Origin: an uncultured Alphaproteobacteria bacterium
GTDB lineage: Bacteria; Pseudomonadota; Alphaproteobacteria; RF32; CAG-239
DNA length: 64,000 nucleotides
Direction: 5' to 3'
Assembly: GCA_944391415.1 (NCBI GenBank)
Contig: CALXTM010000007.1
Span: forward strand, 1-64,000
Position 1 is the first letter of the stretch; every line of letters starts with the position of its first letter. The notes beneath the pieces are model-generated. The model made no database searches. It worked only from the letters and a program-made list of their open reading frames with translations, and was not told the DNA's origin. The translations under genes and the position numbers were made by a program. Below, piece by piece: positions 1 to 9,037 of this stretch.

Positions 1-281
1 ATCTAAAATATTGCCCTTTTCATCAACCCGACCGATAATATTGCCGTTGGCATCGACCAGATTGCCGTTTTCATCAACCCGACCGATAATATTGCCGTTG
101 AGATCTAAAATGTTGCCATTTTCATCGACATAGCCGATTACATTGCCATCCTCGTCATACACTACCTTATCTGCCGATATATTGCCGATGATGTTGCCGT
201 CTTTATCTAAAATATTGCCCTTTTCATCAACCCGACCGATAATATTGCCGTTGGCATCGACCAGATTGCCGTTTTCATCAA
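1..281. repeat. Exact 77-bp direct repeat 204 bp apart inside coding repeats
   Basis: Bases 1-77 are identical to 205-281. The offset of 204 bp equals four 17-codon units, so a block of four protein repeats was duplicated in frame and recently. The units between them (GNIIGRVDENGN-type) are also very similar. A read-based assembly could collapse or expand this stretch. Confidence 0.9.
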
Positions 282-3072
282 GATACCCTATAAAATTGCC
301 GTCTTTGTCAAAAATCATCTGTTGTTTTTTGACGGCACTTACAGAACCATAGAACTGCAAAGGCGTAGCAACTGCTATAACCTCTGACTTATCGTTGATA
401 ATTTGTCCGGCAGTATCAAGCCGACCGATAACATTGTTAAATACATCCAACACACGCCCGTCTAACTGCAGTTCGCCCAAGACCAGATGTGAATTATCCC
501 TGATATTATAATCTCTGTTGCCGCGAGCAATGACCTCTCCGCCTTTGATAACAAAACCACGATCAAATTCACCAAGATTTTGATTGGTAAAACTTGAGAC
601 ATTGCCAGTTCTATCAATGAGGCCAATGACCTGATTGTTTGTATCGTATACATAAAAATCATATAGGGCATAACCGACTTTTTGATTGGACGAAACAACA
701 TAACCATCAAAATCAACCTTGCCGACCTCATCAAAATTTTGATCTAATACGCGGCTGTCTGATGCAACATAGCCCATAAATTGATTATTAAGATTAAACG
801 CTACCTTGTACTTAAACACCCCACCCAACGGAACACCGGCATTGGAATTAACATTATCGTTTGGCTGCTGGTAACCTATAAGCTGATTTGCATCATCAAC
901 CACCGAACCATTTAGGACACTATAGCCTATAATATTGCCACCAAAATCAATTACCGATTCATAGGCTATTGTTTTACCTATTAATGTTTTATCGGCGTTG
1001 CGTAACCGCCCATTTCGGTCCAAGCACCCCAGGATCTCGCCGCGCTCGTTAATCACGTTGCCGGAGGCGGACGGAAAACCAATTATTTTGCCACTGAAAT
1101 CGACAACCGGAGATTGGCTGACAATATAACCCAAGGCCGCACCGCTGTCACTTATTATTGTGCCGTTTTCAAGCCTTTTGCCAATATATACATCGCGGTA
1201 ATTGTATATTCCGCCGTCAGAAGAGGTAACACCCATCAACTCACAGTTATCATTTACAGCAACACCATAGCCGGATAAATAGCCAATTATAATACCTGTA
1301 TTATTTGCCACCAAACCACGCGAAACCACCGAACCTATTTTGGCGCCACCGGCATTGTTTACACGACCGGATACATCGGCATATCCTATAATCTTGCCTG
1401 TAAAATCACGGGCAAGTAAAGAATCATAGGCTGTGCCGACTTTGGGCATATAATTCATATCGCCTGATTTGATTTCGCTTACACTGCCGTCAGGAAGAAT
1501 TTTGGCTACGGCATTAATAGCCTTATCAAGAATTGTGTTGGTTGCGTTTAATAGCCCCAAACTATTGCCTCTATTATCCACAGCAAGAGTACTTACAATA
1601 TTTTTGGCAATAAGCTGATTTTGCGGATTGAGCACATAGCCATCGCCAAATACCTTACCAAGCTCATTACCACGGCTGTCAACTGCGGATCCGCTCAAAC
1701 CTAAATAGGACAACACCGTTCCAAAAGGTGAATAAAGCGTATCAAGGCCGAATGCTCGTCCTGCAACCACGCCTGCCTGATTGAACACATAGCCCAACGG
1801 TGAAAGCACCAGATTGGCTCCTTTTGTGTCAAAAGATGCGCCGATACCACTTATACCCATAAAAGTATTGTCAGATAAAAAGACTGCACGCGGAGCTAAA
1901 ACCGATCCGATCATAACTCCTGACAGATTATAGGCGTTGTCGCCTATCATATAACCTATGATGGTACCGTTAAGAGAAATAACCGAGCCATTGCTCAACG
2001 CATGGCCCTTGAGAGCTCCGCGATAATCAAAAACCGGCCCGGTCTTAATCAAGCGGCCAATCAGTTGGCCGGCGGCATCGGTAATAATTCCACGCGCCCC
2101 AACCAGGCCATTGGAGGCAGAATCCTTGGCCAAGGTGCCATCCGGTAGGATACGTCCCAAATAGCGGCCTTGTAAATCAGTAGCAGTTGCATCAAGGCTT
2201 ATGGCATAGCCGGTTATATTATTGTTTATATCAACAACGCGGCCATCAGCTCTGGTTTTGCCAACAACTCTGTTACTTGCAACTATTTCACCGTTGTAGC
2301 TGACAATTCCCATATATAAGCCATTGTTGTCAAAGGCATATCCTCCCAAGACAACCCGGCCAATAACCTGCCCCTTATCGTCATAAACAAATCCGTTGGC
2401 TTTGACCCGGCCAATAACCGCAGAATCGAAATTGGTAACCTCGCCACCCGGAACCACACTGCCGATAAAATCTCCACTGAGTGAAACGACCATTTTGGAA
2501 GAGATCAAATGACCATCCAAAATATAGTCCTCGCCGATTTTGCGATAGGCATAGCCATCAGGGGTAATAATACCTATCTGACGACCGGCCAAATCAGTAT
2601 AAAGGCCGTCACCAGTGACCCTACCGGCAACTGCGCCATCGTCATTATAGACCAAGCCCGGAAAAATAATCTGACCAATAATCTCAAAATAGTCATTAAC
2701 TACCAATCCGTTTGGAAGAGCTCGCCCTAAATTTTGGCCAGCCGGACTGCGGATTATACCATCGCTTCCGACTTTACCCAAAAATCTGGCATCATTTCCG
2801 ATGGCAACACCTTGAGGAACAACTCCGCCAATAAAGCGGCCGGAAGAATCGACAATAAAGCTGTCTGCCGTAATATTGCCCAGCAGGCGATTATCAAAAC
2901 TGACAGCCTTGCCGTCTGGAATAACCTTGCCAATCGGTGTACCGTTAAAGTCTATGGCTGTAATTTCTTGCGCGGCTGCCGATGCACTAAAAAAACAGGC
3001 CAAAACGACAACTGTCATTGTCGCCTTGGCAAATCGGTAAAAGATTTTGTTTGATATGTTACAAAACTTCAT
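1..3072 (-). CDS. Giant secreted repeat protein, left-truncated (VirB10/DotG-like repeat half)
   Basis: The reading frame is open from the ATG at 3070-3072 to the window edge (1024 codons seen, no stop), so the C-terminus lies outside. Residues 1-34 form a Sec signal peptide ending in ASAAAQ. Everything visible after it is a degenerate repeat of about 17 residues with the pattern xIGxVxxDGxVxDxxGN, the same unit that fills the gene at 3075-6377. Toward the left edge the copies become nearly perfect, at DNA level too. The ATG lies only 3 bp after the upstream stop, so the two giants are co-transcribed. DotG/IcmE of Dot/Icm systems combines an anchor, repeats and a C-terminal TrbI/VirB10 channel domain in one chain. 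Whether this protein ends in a TrbI domain cannot be seen. A surface fibre or scaffold role is also possible. Confidence 0.8.
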   Translation of the reverse strand, partial: MKFCNISNKIFYRFAKATMTVVVLACFFSASAAAQEITAIDFNGTPIGKVIPDGKAVSFDNRLLGNITADSFIVDSSGRFIGGVVPQGVAIGNDARFLGKVGSDGIIRSPAGQNLGRALPNGLVVNDYFEIIGQIIFPGLVYNDDGAVAGRVTGDGLYTDLAGRQIGIITPDGYAYRKIGEDYILDGHLISSKMVVSLSGDFIGSVVPGGEVTNFDSAVIGRVKANGFVYDDKGQVIGRVVLGGYAFDNNGLYMGIVSYNGEIVASNRVVGKTRADGRVVDINNNITGYAISLDATATDLQGRYLGRILPDGTLAKDSASNGLVGARGIITDAAGQLIGRLIKTGPVFDYRGALKGHALSNGSVISLNGTIIGYMIGDNAYNLSGVMIGSVLAPRAVFLSDNTFMGISGIGASFDTKGANLVLSPLGYVFNQAGVVAGRAFGLDTLYSPFGTVLSYLGLSGSAVDSRGNELGKVFGDGYVLNPQNQLIAKNIVSTLAVDNRGNSLGLLNATNTILDKAINAVAKILPDGSVSEIKSGDMNYMPKVGTAYDSLLARDFTGKIIGYADVSGRVNNAGGAKIGSVVSRGLVANNTGIIIGYLSGYGVAVNDNCELMGVTSSDGGIYNYRDVYIGKRLENGTIISDSGAALGYIVSQSPVVDFSGKIIGFPSASGNVINERGEILGCLDRNGRLRNADKTLIGKTIAYESVIDFGGNIIGYSVLNGSVVDDANQLIGYQQPNDNVNSNAGVPLGGVFKYKVAFNLNNQFMGYVASDSRVLDQNFDEVGKVDFDGYVVSSNQKVGYALYDFYVYDTNNQVIGLIDRTGNVSSFTNQNLGEFDRGFVIKGGEVIARGNRDYNIRDNSHLVLGELQLDGRVLDVFNNVIGRLDTAGQIINDKSEVIAVATPLQFYGSVSAVKKQQMIFDKDGNFIGYLDENGNLVDANGNIIGRVDEKGNILDKDGNIIGNISADKVVYDEDGNVIGYVDENGNILDLNGNIIGRVDENGNLVDANGNIIGRVDEKGNILD

Positions 3073-3074
3073 CC

Positions 3075-6000
3075 CTAATTCCTTTGGTTTTTGGCAACCT
3101 CACCCAGAACATAGCCAGAAACCTTTTTATCCAAATCAATATATGAACCGTTACTCTTAACATAGCCTATATTATTGCCAGCGGAATCAATAACCGTTCC
3201 GTCATAGGCTAGCCGCCCTTTATATCCACCGTCGTTGCCCAAAACCGTTGCCCCGATTTTGTAGACTTTGCCCAAAATACGATTATTGAGGTCTATGGCC
3301 AGGCCGCCGGACAAGATCTTTCCAATTATACTAGCATCTTTGCCAATAATTTTGCCATCAAAATTTACATAACCCACAACTTTATCATCATTGGATATAA
3401 CAACATCGCCGGAGATAACCTCGCCTATAAGCTTGCCGGAAAGGCTCATAACGTTGCCGTCAGAGAGAACTTTGCCCATGGCAACACCTGACAAACCAGA
3501 AACACTGCCATCGGGCGAAACTGCACCAATAATGTTGCCGCCAAAATCAATTACAAACCCCAAACGCGCCAGATGCAGATTATTGTCACTGCTGCCTCCG
3601 GGCAAAATAGCCGTAATAATTTGGCCGTTTATACCAATAACATCGCCCAAAGAATTAAGGAATCCTTTGTAATTGCCCATTGCATCAAGCATAATGCCTT
3701 CCGGTATGACCTCGCCGATTACTTCTTTTTTGTCATTTACTACCTTTTTATCATGAGTAACCGAGGCAACATGCTGCCCGCTCAGATTAATAACCCTGCC
3801 ATCGGAAACAACATAGCCTATGTATGACCCGTCATAGCCTATGGCTGCGCCACGAGCTACAACACCACCTTGATATTCACCACGAGAATTGAAAAACTCT
3901 CCTTTAGCATTAACTTTGCCCAGCATATCACCATAACGACTGTATACCCGGCCGTCATCGACCGCCACGCCTATGATATCCCCTTGTAAATTAACCACCT
4001 CACCAGAGGGAGCCTTTGCTCCGTAAATATTATTATATGATCCAAGCCCGCCGTTTTTGAAAGCACCTTGGTCAACCCCTTTAGCATCATAGACCTGCCC
4101 ATCAGCAAAAAGGCGCCCTATAACTCCCCCATCAGAACTTATAACGGTGGTCTTAGCGGGAACGGCAAGGCCCAAAATTTTATTGTTTTCACCCAATACG
4201 AAATTACCGGCGGACAAAGATGCTGACGGTTTGCCATAAATTCTTACTTTAGCTTTGTCATCAACCCGATTAATATACTTGCCATCTGCCGAATAGGCAT
4301 AACGCTCGCCAACCACGCGACCGATATACGCCCCTTTGTTGTTGAACACATCGCCCAAAATGCCAACACACCCAACAGGCAATTTGGCCTCATTGATAAC
4401 GATATTGTTTACATTGACTTCGCCCAAATATTCACCGTTTAGCCCAACGGCGGCTCCGCTTTTGGCAACTGCCCCGATAAATTCTCCTTTTTCATTGAGG
4501 ACACTGCCATCGGGATTGACACAACCTACATAGCGATTATTGATATCTTTAACAATGCCTGCATTGTCAACCGTGCCAAGAAAATTACATGAATTGTCAA
4601 AAACGCGCCCTGTCTTGAGAACTTCTCCGACATAGATGCCCTCAGAGTTTAGAACGCTGCCTTCGGGAGTGATTTTGAGAGAGGTTTCTTCATTGTTCTT
4701 TTTGATTTTGCCGTCGGCATCCAGATAACCTAATTGATTACAACCAAAGCCAATAACACTACCGGCTCTTACCATTTTGGCAACCACCTTTGCCCCGCTT
4801 TGATCTTTAACCAAGCCATTGGGTAATGACCTGCCGACAATTTGTTTTTTGTCATTTTGAATAGAGCCATCATTTTGCAATGCACCCAACAACTCGCCCT
4901 GCGGAGTAATGGCGATTTTATCAAAAGCCACCAGTTTGCCAATAATGTTGCCTGAGGCATCAAAAACTATCTCCTCACCGGCATAGCCAATATTATTACC
5001 GTCAAGATCAGTGACAGTACCGTCAGAGTTCATCTTACCAATGATATTGCCGTTAGCATCCAACAAATTGCCATTTTCATCTATATAACCGATAATATTG
5101 CCGTCGGCATCATATGCCACTTTTAATTTTTTGCCGGCCAGTGGCGAATTTTTGGTTATAACATTACCGTTTTCGTCGACATACCCGATAATATTACCAT
5201 TGGTATCGACAACACTGCCGTCGGGCAACACCACGCCCAAAACCTTGCCGTTTTCATTAACCGCCACACGCCCCGGTTTGCTCACCGTACCCAATATATT
5301 ACCATTGGCATCAACAACTCTGCCGTCGGGTAAAACCCGACCGATAACATTGCCTTTGGCATCAACCACGGTACCGTCTGGCATAACTCGACCGATAATA
5401 TTGCCGTCTTTGTCATAGACAAAACCATTGTCAACCGCTCGACCAATAACCTTGCCTTGGCTGTCAACCACCGTGCCGTCGGGTAATACGCGGCCAATAA
5501 TTTTGCCATCAGAATCGACCACCGTGCCGTCGGGATTAACATAGCCAATCAGATTGCCAAATTCATCATATACCGCACGGCGATTTTCGGCCACGCCGAT
5601 AACATTGCCATCTTTGTCCAAAATCAATCCATCTGGGCCTACTCGGCCGATGATGTTGCCGTTTTCGTCCCTGACATAGCCGTCAGCATCGATCATACCG
5701 ATTACTTTGCCGTCAGGCCCAATGGCGCGACGGACAGATTGGGCATTTTGATTAGCAAGATCTGAGCCCGGAGCGGTTTCGCAATAATTACAATCTTCTT
5801 TGGCAACGGCATTGCCGGTGACAGGGATTTTGGCGGCTTTGACACTATCTTTGCCTAAGTTAACTTCATGCCAGGAAATAATGAAATTGTTCTGTACATT
5901 ACCGGCAACCACCGGCTCCCAGCTCATGGTGATATGACAAGTTTCATCACCGGTTAATGTCATACTGGTGCATTTATCATTGTACACAAAGCCTGCCGCC

Positions 6001-6377
6001 GGAGGATCAGCAAGCTCTACCGAAACAATCTTTACCGATGCTTTGCCGTTGGTGCCCAGAGTGAGAACATTTTTGGCATCGGTTCCCAATACGACCTCAC
6101 CCATCGGTATCGGATCAGGGGTGGCTGTTAGAGGTATCTCTCCCTCGATAGTCGAAAACTCTATGCTTTGTGAAGGCGCAGCAGTCGGAATATTCCCAAG
6201 GACATCTGCATTATCGGTAAAAACAGGAGCCTCATATTCTTCAAAATCGTCATTGCTTTTGATCAACAAGACCAAGCCAAAAATAAAAATTAACAACGAG
6301 GAAAGACCAATCATCAAAATGATGGTATTGGTCTTTTTGACATATCTTTCGGAATGTGTTAACGGCTCTTTGCTCAT
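3075..6377 (-). CDS. VirB10/DotG-type membrane-anchored giant repeat protein
   Basis: This is a 1100-aa protein. After about 20 cytoplasmic residues there is one transmembrane helix (near residues 20-41, TIILMIGLSSLLIFIFGLVL), then a Pro/Thr-rich linker and an Ig-like domain (about 90-180). That domain has the ASH/choice-of-anchor pattern: MGEVVLG start, a cysteine in YNDKC, GDETCHI, then PVVAGN. About 50 repeats of 17 residues (xIGxVxPDGxVVDxxGN) run from about residue 215 to the end. The single N-terminal anchor, the repeats and the position right after virB9 match VirB10/DotG. The VirB10/TrbI C-terminal domain is absent; the chain ends in SGYVLGEVAKNQRN. An in-frame TTG at 6410 would add 11 residues; the ATG is preferred although its ribosome binding site is weak. 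It probably spans the periplasm as part of the T4SS core. Confidence 0.75.
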   Translation of the reverse strand: MSKEPLTHSERYVKKTNTIILMIGLSSLLIFIFGLVLLIKSNDDFEEYEAPVFTDNADVLGNIPTAAPSQSIEFSTIEGEIPLTATPDPIPMGEVVLGTDAKNVLTLGTNGKASVKIVSVELADPPAAGFVYNDKCTSMTLTGDETCHITMSWEPVVAGNVQNNFIISWHEVNLGKDSVKAAKIPVTGNAVAKEDCNYCETAPGSDLANQNAQSVRRAIGPDGKVIGMIDADGYVRDENGNIIGRVGPDGLILDKDGNVIGVAENRRAVYDEFGNLIGYVNPDGTVVDSDGKIIGRVLPDGTVVDSQGKVIGRAVDNGFVYDKDGNIIGRVMPDGTVVDAKGNVIGRVLPDGRVVDANGNILGTVSKPGRVAVNENGKVLGVVLPDGSVVDTNGNIIGYVDENGNVITKNSPLAGKKLKVAYDADGNIIGYIDENGNLLDANGNIIGKMNSDGTVTDLDGNNIGYAGEEIVFDASGNIIGKLVAFDKIAITPQGELLGALQNDGSIQNDKKQIVGRSLPNGLVKDQSGAKVVAKMVRAGSVIGFGCNQLGYLDADGKIKKNNEETSLKITPEGSVLNSEGIYVGEVLKTGRVFDNSCNFLGTVDNAGIVKDINNRYVGCVNPDGSVLNEKGEFIGAVAKSGAAVGLNGEYLGEVNVNNIVINEAKLPVGCVGILGDVFNNKGAYIGRVVGERYAYSADGKYINRVDDKAKVRIYGKPSASLSAGNFVLGENNKILGLAVPAKTTVISSDGGVIGRLFADGQVYDAKGVDQGAFKNGGLGSYNNIYGAKAPSGEVVNLQGDIIGVAVDDGRVYSRYGDMLGKVNAKGEFFNSRGEYQGGVVARGAAIGYDGSYIGYVVSDGRVINLSGQHVASVTHDKKVVNDKKEVIGEVIPEGIMLDAMGNYKGFLNSLGDVIGINGQIITAILPGGSSDNNLHLARLGFVIDFGGNIIGAVSPDGSVSGLSGVAMGKVLSDGNVMSLSGKLIGEVISGDVVISNDDKVVGYVNFDGKIIGKDASIIGKILSGGLAIDLNNRILGKVYKIGATVLGNDGGYKGRLAYDGTVIDSAGNNIGYVKSNGSYIDLDKKVSGYVLGEVAKNQRN

Positions 6378-6385
6378 TTTGTTTG

Positions 6386-7969
6386 TTATTGTGTCCTTAC
6401 TACGCTGCAAAAGACTCCGTTACGGCCAAGCTCGCCACAAATCTTGTCTCCTTCATCAAGATTTTTGACCGGGCCAACCCGCAGGTGGAACAGCTCCTTT
6501 CCTTGTCCATCGGCCGGAGCATCAACCGAGAAAAACGGCGTGAAACCACTCAGCTGTTCGGAATATTTTGATGACAGTTTGCTCCATAGATCTTCCAAAT
6601 TAGCAACGTCGTCATCTGCACCAAGCTCTATTGATATATTGGAATCGGTTGTGTCTTCAAAGCCTTTGCCGTAAGAATATGGGAACATACTGCCCCCGGC
6701 CAATGATGATCTTCCGGGGTTGCTAATACGCTGCATTTTTGAATAGTCAAAATTATCTGCTACATTGCCGCCATATTGATAGCTGCCTTTGGAATATTCT
6801 GGAACGATAATTTGACTTTGCCCGACCTGGATATCCGTCTGTGCAGTGGGCATCATGCCACCCGACTGATTGTTGGTAGAAAAACCTGCCGAAGAGCCAT
6901 AGCCCATGGTTTGTTGGTTAGGAATGGTCGGACCGACCTCCCATGACGGAGGCATGTAATCTCTGGAATCGATTGCATATTCAAGCCCACTGTCATCGGA
7001 ACGACGCATTTTGATGCAAATAATACGCTTGCCGTTGCGCAAAACCATATCGCCGACACCTTCGACTATAATTAACCGATTGTCCGGGCCTTTGGTACGG
7101 AAACCAACTGGGACTTCAACTCGTTCAACAATCATGCTGACCACCGGACGCTGGGTCATATTAAGAGCTTTTTTACCAAGATCTATATATGTAAAAATAT
7201 TATCGCGCCATACTCTTTCCGGGGCAATTACAACATCATCGGGATTGGGAACGTAAACTTCCAAATCAAACTTAAATTCGCTTGGATCAACCGGAATGGA
7301 TTTTAGCCAATCTGATTTTTGGAAACGCCTTGTGTAGGTGGCATCAACCGACTTGTTGCCGCTTACGGTTCCGCCGCCAGAACCGCCGGCAAAGGGCATC
7401 GAGCCTTTGACCGAGGCCGGAGCATAGTCATCAACGACGTCAATATCAATTATGGCATTGGTCAGACGCTCGGTATTAACCGCCTCAGACTTTACATAAA
7501 AGACATAGCGATTGCCCGACCGACCAAAAACAATTATATTGGTATCAACACCTACATTGGCTCCCCTCTTGGGATATAGCAACAAAGTATTGGGGCCGGA
7601 AATTTGTCCATCAAATGTTGCACTGTCACCGATAAAAATATCTTCAATTAATTCCCACTCCGGGAAATTGACCATGGTAATCATACCCTCGCGCACGCGG
7701 ATCGGCAAAACCAAATCGGGCGTCCAATAATATTTGGAGTAAGCCGGCTTGCTTTGGCCTTCGCCCAAATTTTGCAGTGGATCAAGCCAGGCTGCCTGGG
7801 TCATACCCAAAGAATTGAAACCGGCATAGCCCAAATCCATCGGAGTATAGTTGCCCTGAGCCTGCTCAGCGCTGGCATCCATCATCTGTTGATCGACTTG
7901 TGCCAAAGCATTACTTGCCAAAACCAGGCCAAACAACGCACCAAATATCAAAAAATTTCTTTTTGCCAT
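6386..7969 (-). CDS. virB9: VirB9/TrbG-like outer-membrane core protein with C-terminal SPOR domain
   Basis: This 527-aa protein has a signal peptide (cleavage near ASNALAQ). Its VirB9/CagX domain starts with PIRVREGMITMVNFPEWELI and continues with IGDS, LLYPKRGANVGVDTN and RYVFYVKSEA. The C-terminal VirB9 lobe includes VPVGFRTKGPDNRLIIVEGV and GDMVLRNGK. VirB9 lines the outer-membrane ring of T4SS cores and binds VirB7 and VirB10. Beyond the usual length there is a low-complexity Gly/Ser/Asn linker, and the last 55 or so residues look like a SPOR peptidoglycan-binding domain (FHLRVGPVKNLDEGDKI, then CSVVRTQ). GTG codons at 7978 and 7984 are alternative starts; the ATG at 7969 gives the best signal peptide. 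It follows virB8 directly and is transcribed into the giant repeat genes. Confidence 0.85.
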   Translation of the reverse strand: MAKRNFLIFGALFGLVLASNALAQVDQQMMDASAEQAQGNYTPMDLGYAGFNSLGMTQAAWLDPLQNLGEGQSKPAYSKYYWTPDLVLPIRVREGMITMVNFPEWELIEDIFIGDSATFDGQISGPNTLLLYPKRGANVGVDTNIIVFGRSGNRYVFYVKSEAVNTERLTNAIIDIDVVDDYAPASVKGSMPFAGGSGGGTVSGNKSVDATYTRRFQKSDWLKSIPVDPSEFKFDLEVYVPNPDDVVIAPERVWRDNIFTYIDLGKKALNMTQRPVVSMIVERVEVPVGFRTKGPDNRLIIVEGVGDMVLRNGKRIICIKMRRSDDSGLEYAIDSRDYMPPSWEVGPTIPNQQTMGYGSSAGFSTNNQSGGMMPTAQTDIQVGQSQIIVPEYSKGSYQYGGNVADNFDYSKMQRISNPGRSSLAGGSMFPYSYGKGFEDTTDSNISIELGADDDVANLEDLWSKLSSKYSEQLSGFTPFFSVDAPADGQGKELFHLRVGPVKNLDEGDKICGELGRNGVFCSVVRTQ

Positions 7970-7984
7970 TATATTCACGTTCAC

Positions 7985-8725
7985 CTACTCCACTCTATTG
8001 CGGCTAAGCGCATATCTTAAGACCGTAAAACCTACGGGATTTTTTAAGCGCTCTCCGTATTTGACGCTTTTGCGACGATAGCCGATATTCAGCGATGCCG
8101 TCCAATATCCTACCTCGGGCTGGGCAGAATCAGGATACATATCCTGGGTTTCATATTCTACTTGCCAAACCCCGTCTGCCAGCTCGTTAACCGACAAAAT
8201 TTTAACTTTTCTTTCCATTCCCTGATTTTTGATAATATCAATTGCTCTGTTGGCAACATTGTCTAAAAAGTCCTGATAAACACGATTGTCTGACATCTCT
8301 TGAATCGGGCCGCCCGGCATCCAACGAGCCTCAACCTCGGAGACATCATTGCTAAAAGTACTGCGCAACAAAACATATTCCCTGACAAAGACCTCGGTAA
8401 TTGCCTTGCGATTGCGCAATTCGGTAGTAACGGGTTGAATATTGTAGACTTGCTCCGAACGATTTTGAAAAGTAAGCAAAAACGGCTCAACCCTATATAG
8501 CGGAATAACTTGGAAAATAGCCAAAATCAAAACTATGTTGCAGCAAAGGCTGAAAGCCGTAATAACCGCAAAAGCCCTGGCGGTCCAGAGATAGCGTTTT
8601 TCGGCGATGTTGGCGACAAAAGCATCATCGCTGTCCTTGCGAGCCGAAGGACGGCGACCTTCAAGACGACGACGCCCCTCCAGAAGTCTGGGGTTTGGCC
8701 GGTTTTGTCCCAATTGTTCTACCAT
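7985..8725 (-). CDS. virB8: VirB8-family inner-membrane T4SS protein, copy II
   Basis: This 246-aa protein has a basic cytoplasmic N-terminus, one transmembrane helix (about residues 52-76, AVITAFSLCCNIVLILAIFQ) and a periplasmic NTF2-like domain. It keeps VirB8 landmarks: VREYVLLRSTF followed by RWMPGG, a YWTASLNIGYR strand and the terminal NPVGFTVLRY, equivalent to the NPLGF motif of VirB8. VirB8 (relative: DotI/IcmL) is an inner-membrane nucleation factor of the T4SS. The gene follows the virB7-like lipoprotein and precedes virB9, the canonical order. An AAAGG ribosome binding site lies 5 bp before the ATG. It is a distant paralogue of the gene at 9038-9793. Confidence 0.87.
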   Translation of the reverse strand: MVEQLGQNRPNPRLLEGRRRLEGRRPSARKDSDDAFVANIAEKRYLWTARAFAVITAFSLCCNIVLILAIFQVIPLYRVEPFLLTFQNRSEQVYNIQPVTTELRNRKAITEVFVREYVLLRSTFSNDVSEVEARWMPGGPIQEMSDNRVYQDFLDNVANRAIDIIKNQGMERKVKILSVNELADGVWQVEYETQDMYPDSAQPEVGYWTASLNIGYRRKSVKYGERLKNPVGFTVLRYALSRNRVE

Positions 8726-8743
8726 GGCAACCTTTCAAAAAAA

Positions 8744-8932
8744 TCAGATTGTTGCAACAAACCAATCCGGCAAAGTCTTGGGCAGCTCTATCTCCATACA
8801 AGCGCAAGGAGATAGTTTGAGCTCATCACTGCCGGTACCAATGCCGACAGGCTCTGGCTCATAATAAGAACCATAACAACCAGATATGACGAACAAAACA
8901 AACAGAATCAATATCTTATATCGTATTTTCAT
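8744..8932 (-). CDS. Small VirB7-like lipoprotein
   Basis: This 62-aa protein has a lipoprotein signal MKIRYKILILFVLFVISGC, so Cys19 would be lipidated. The mature part is only about 44 residues, rich in Tyr/Pro/Glu, with a CAC pair near the C-terminus. Size, lipobox and position immediately before virB8-virB9 match VirB7, which tethers the VirB9 ring to the outer membrane; sequence similarity to known VirB7 cannot be judged by eye. The ATG at 8932 has an AAGGTGG ribosome binding site 9 bp upstream. A TTG three codons earlier is in frame but less likely. A promoter lies about 50 bp upstream. Confidence 0.75.
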   Translation of the reverse strand: MKIRYKILILFVLFVISGCYGSYYEPEPVGIGTGSDELKLSPCACMEIELPKTLPDWFVATI

Positions 8933-8984
8933 CAGAAACAACCACCTTAAGGAATTAAAATCTTAGTACTATAGATAGTATGAA

Positions 8985-9012
8985 ATTATACTGTTTTATT
9001 TTAAAAGTCTAA
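8985..9012 (-). promoter_or_regulatory. Sigma-70-type promoter before virB7-like gene
   Basis: Read on the minus strand, TTAGAC (9007-9012) is followed after 16 bp by a perfect TATAAT (8985-8990), about 53 bp before the ATG of the lipoprotein gene. It would let virB7-virB8-virB9-repeat genes be expressed separately from the upstream half of the operon. Confidence 0.6.
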
Positions 9013-9037
9013 CAGCTTAGGTATACTTATCAACAAA

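Noticed and set aside
1..300. CRISPR-like array of short repeats
   Set aside because: The repeats keep a 51-bp (17-codon) phase, have no unique spacers and lie in one long open frame; they are coding repeats.
143..352. Plus-strand frames opposite the repeat proteins (also 5098-5418, 3391-3672)
   Set aside because: They are low-complexity shadows created by the repeated codons of the minus-strand giants, without ribosome binding sites.
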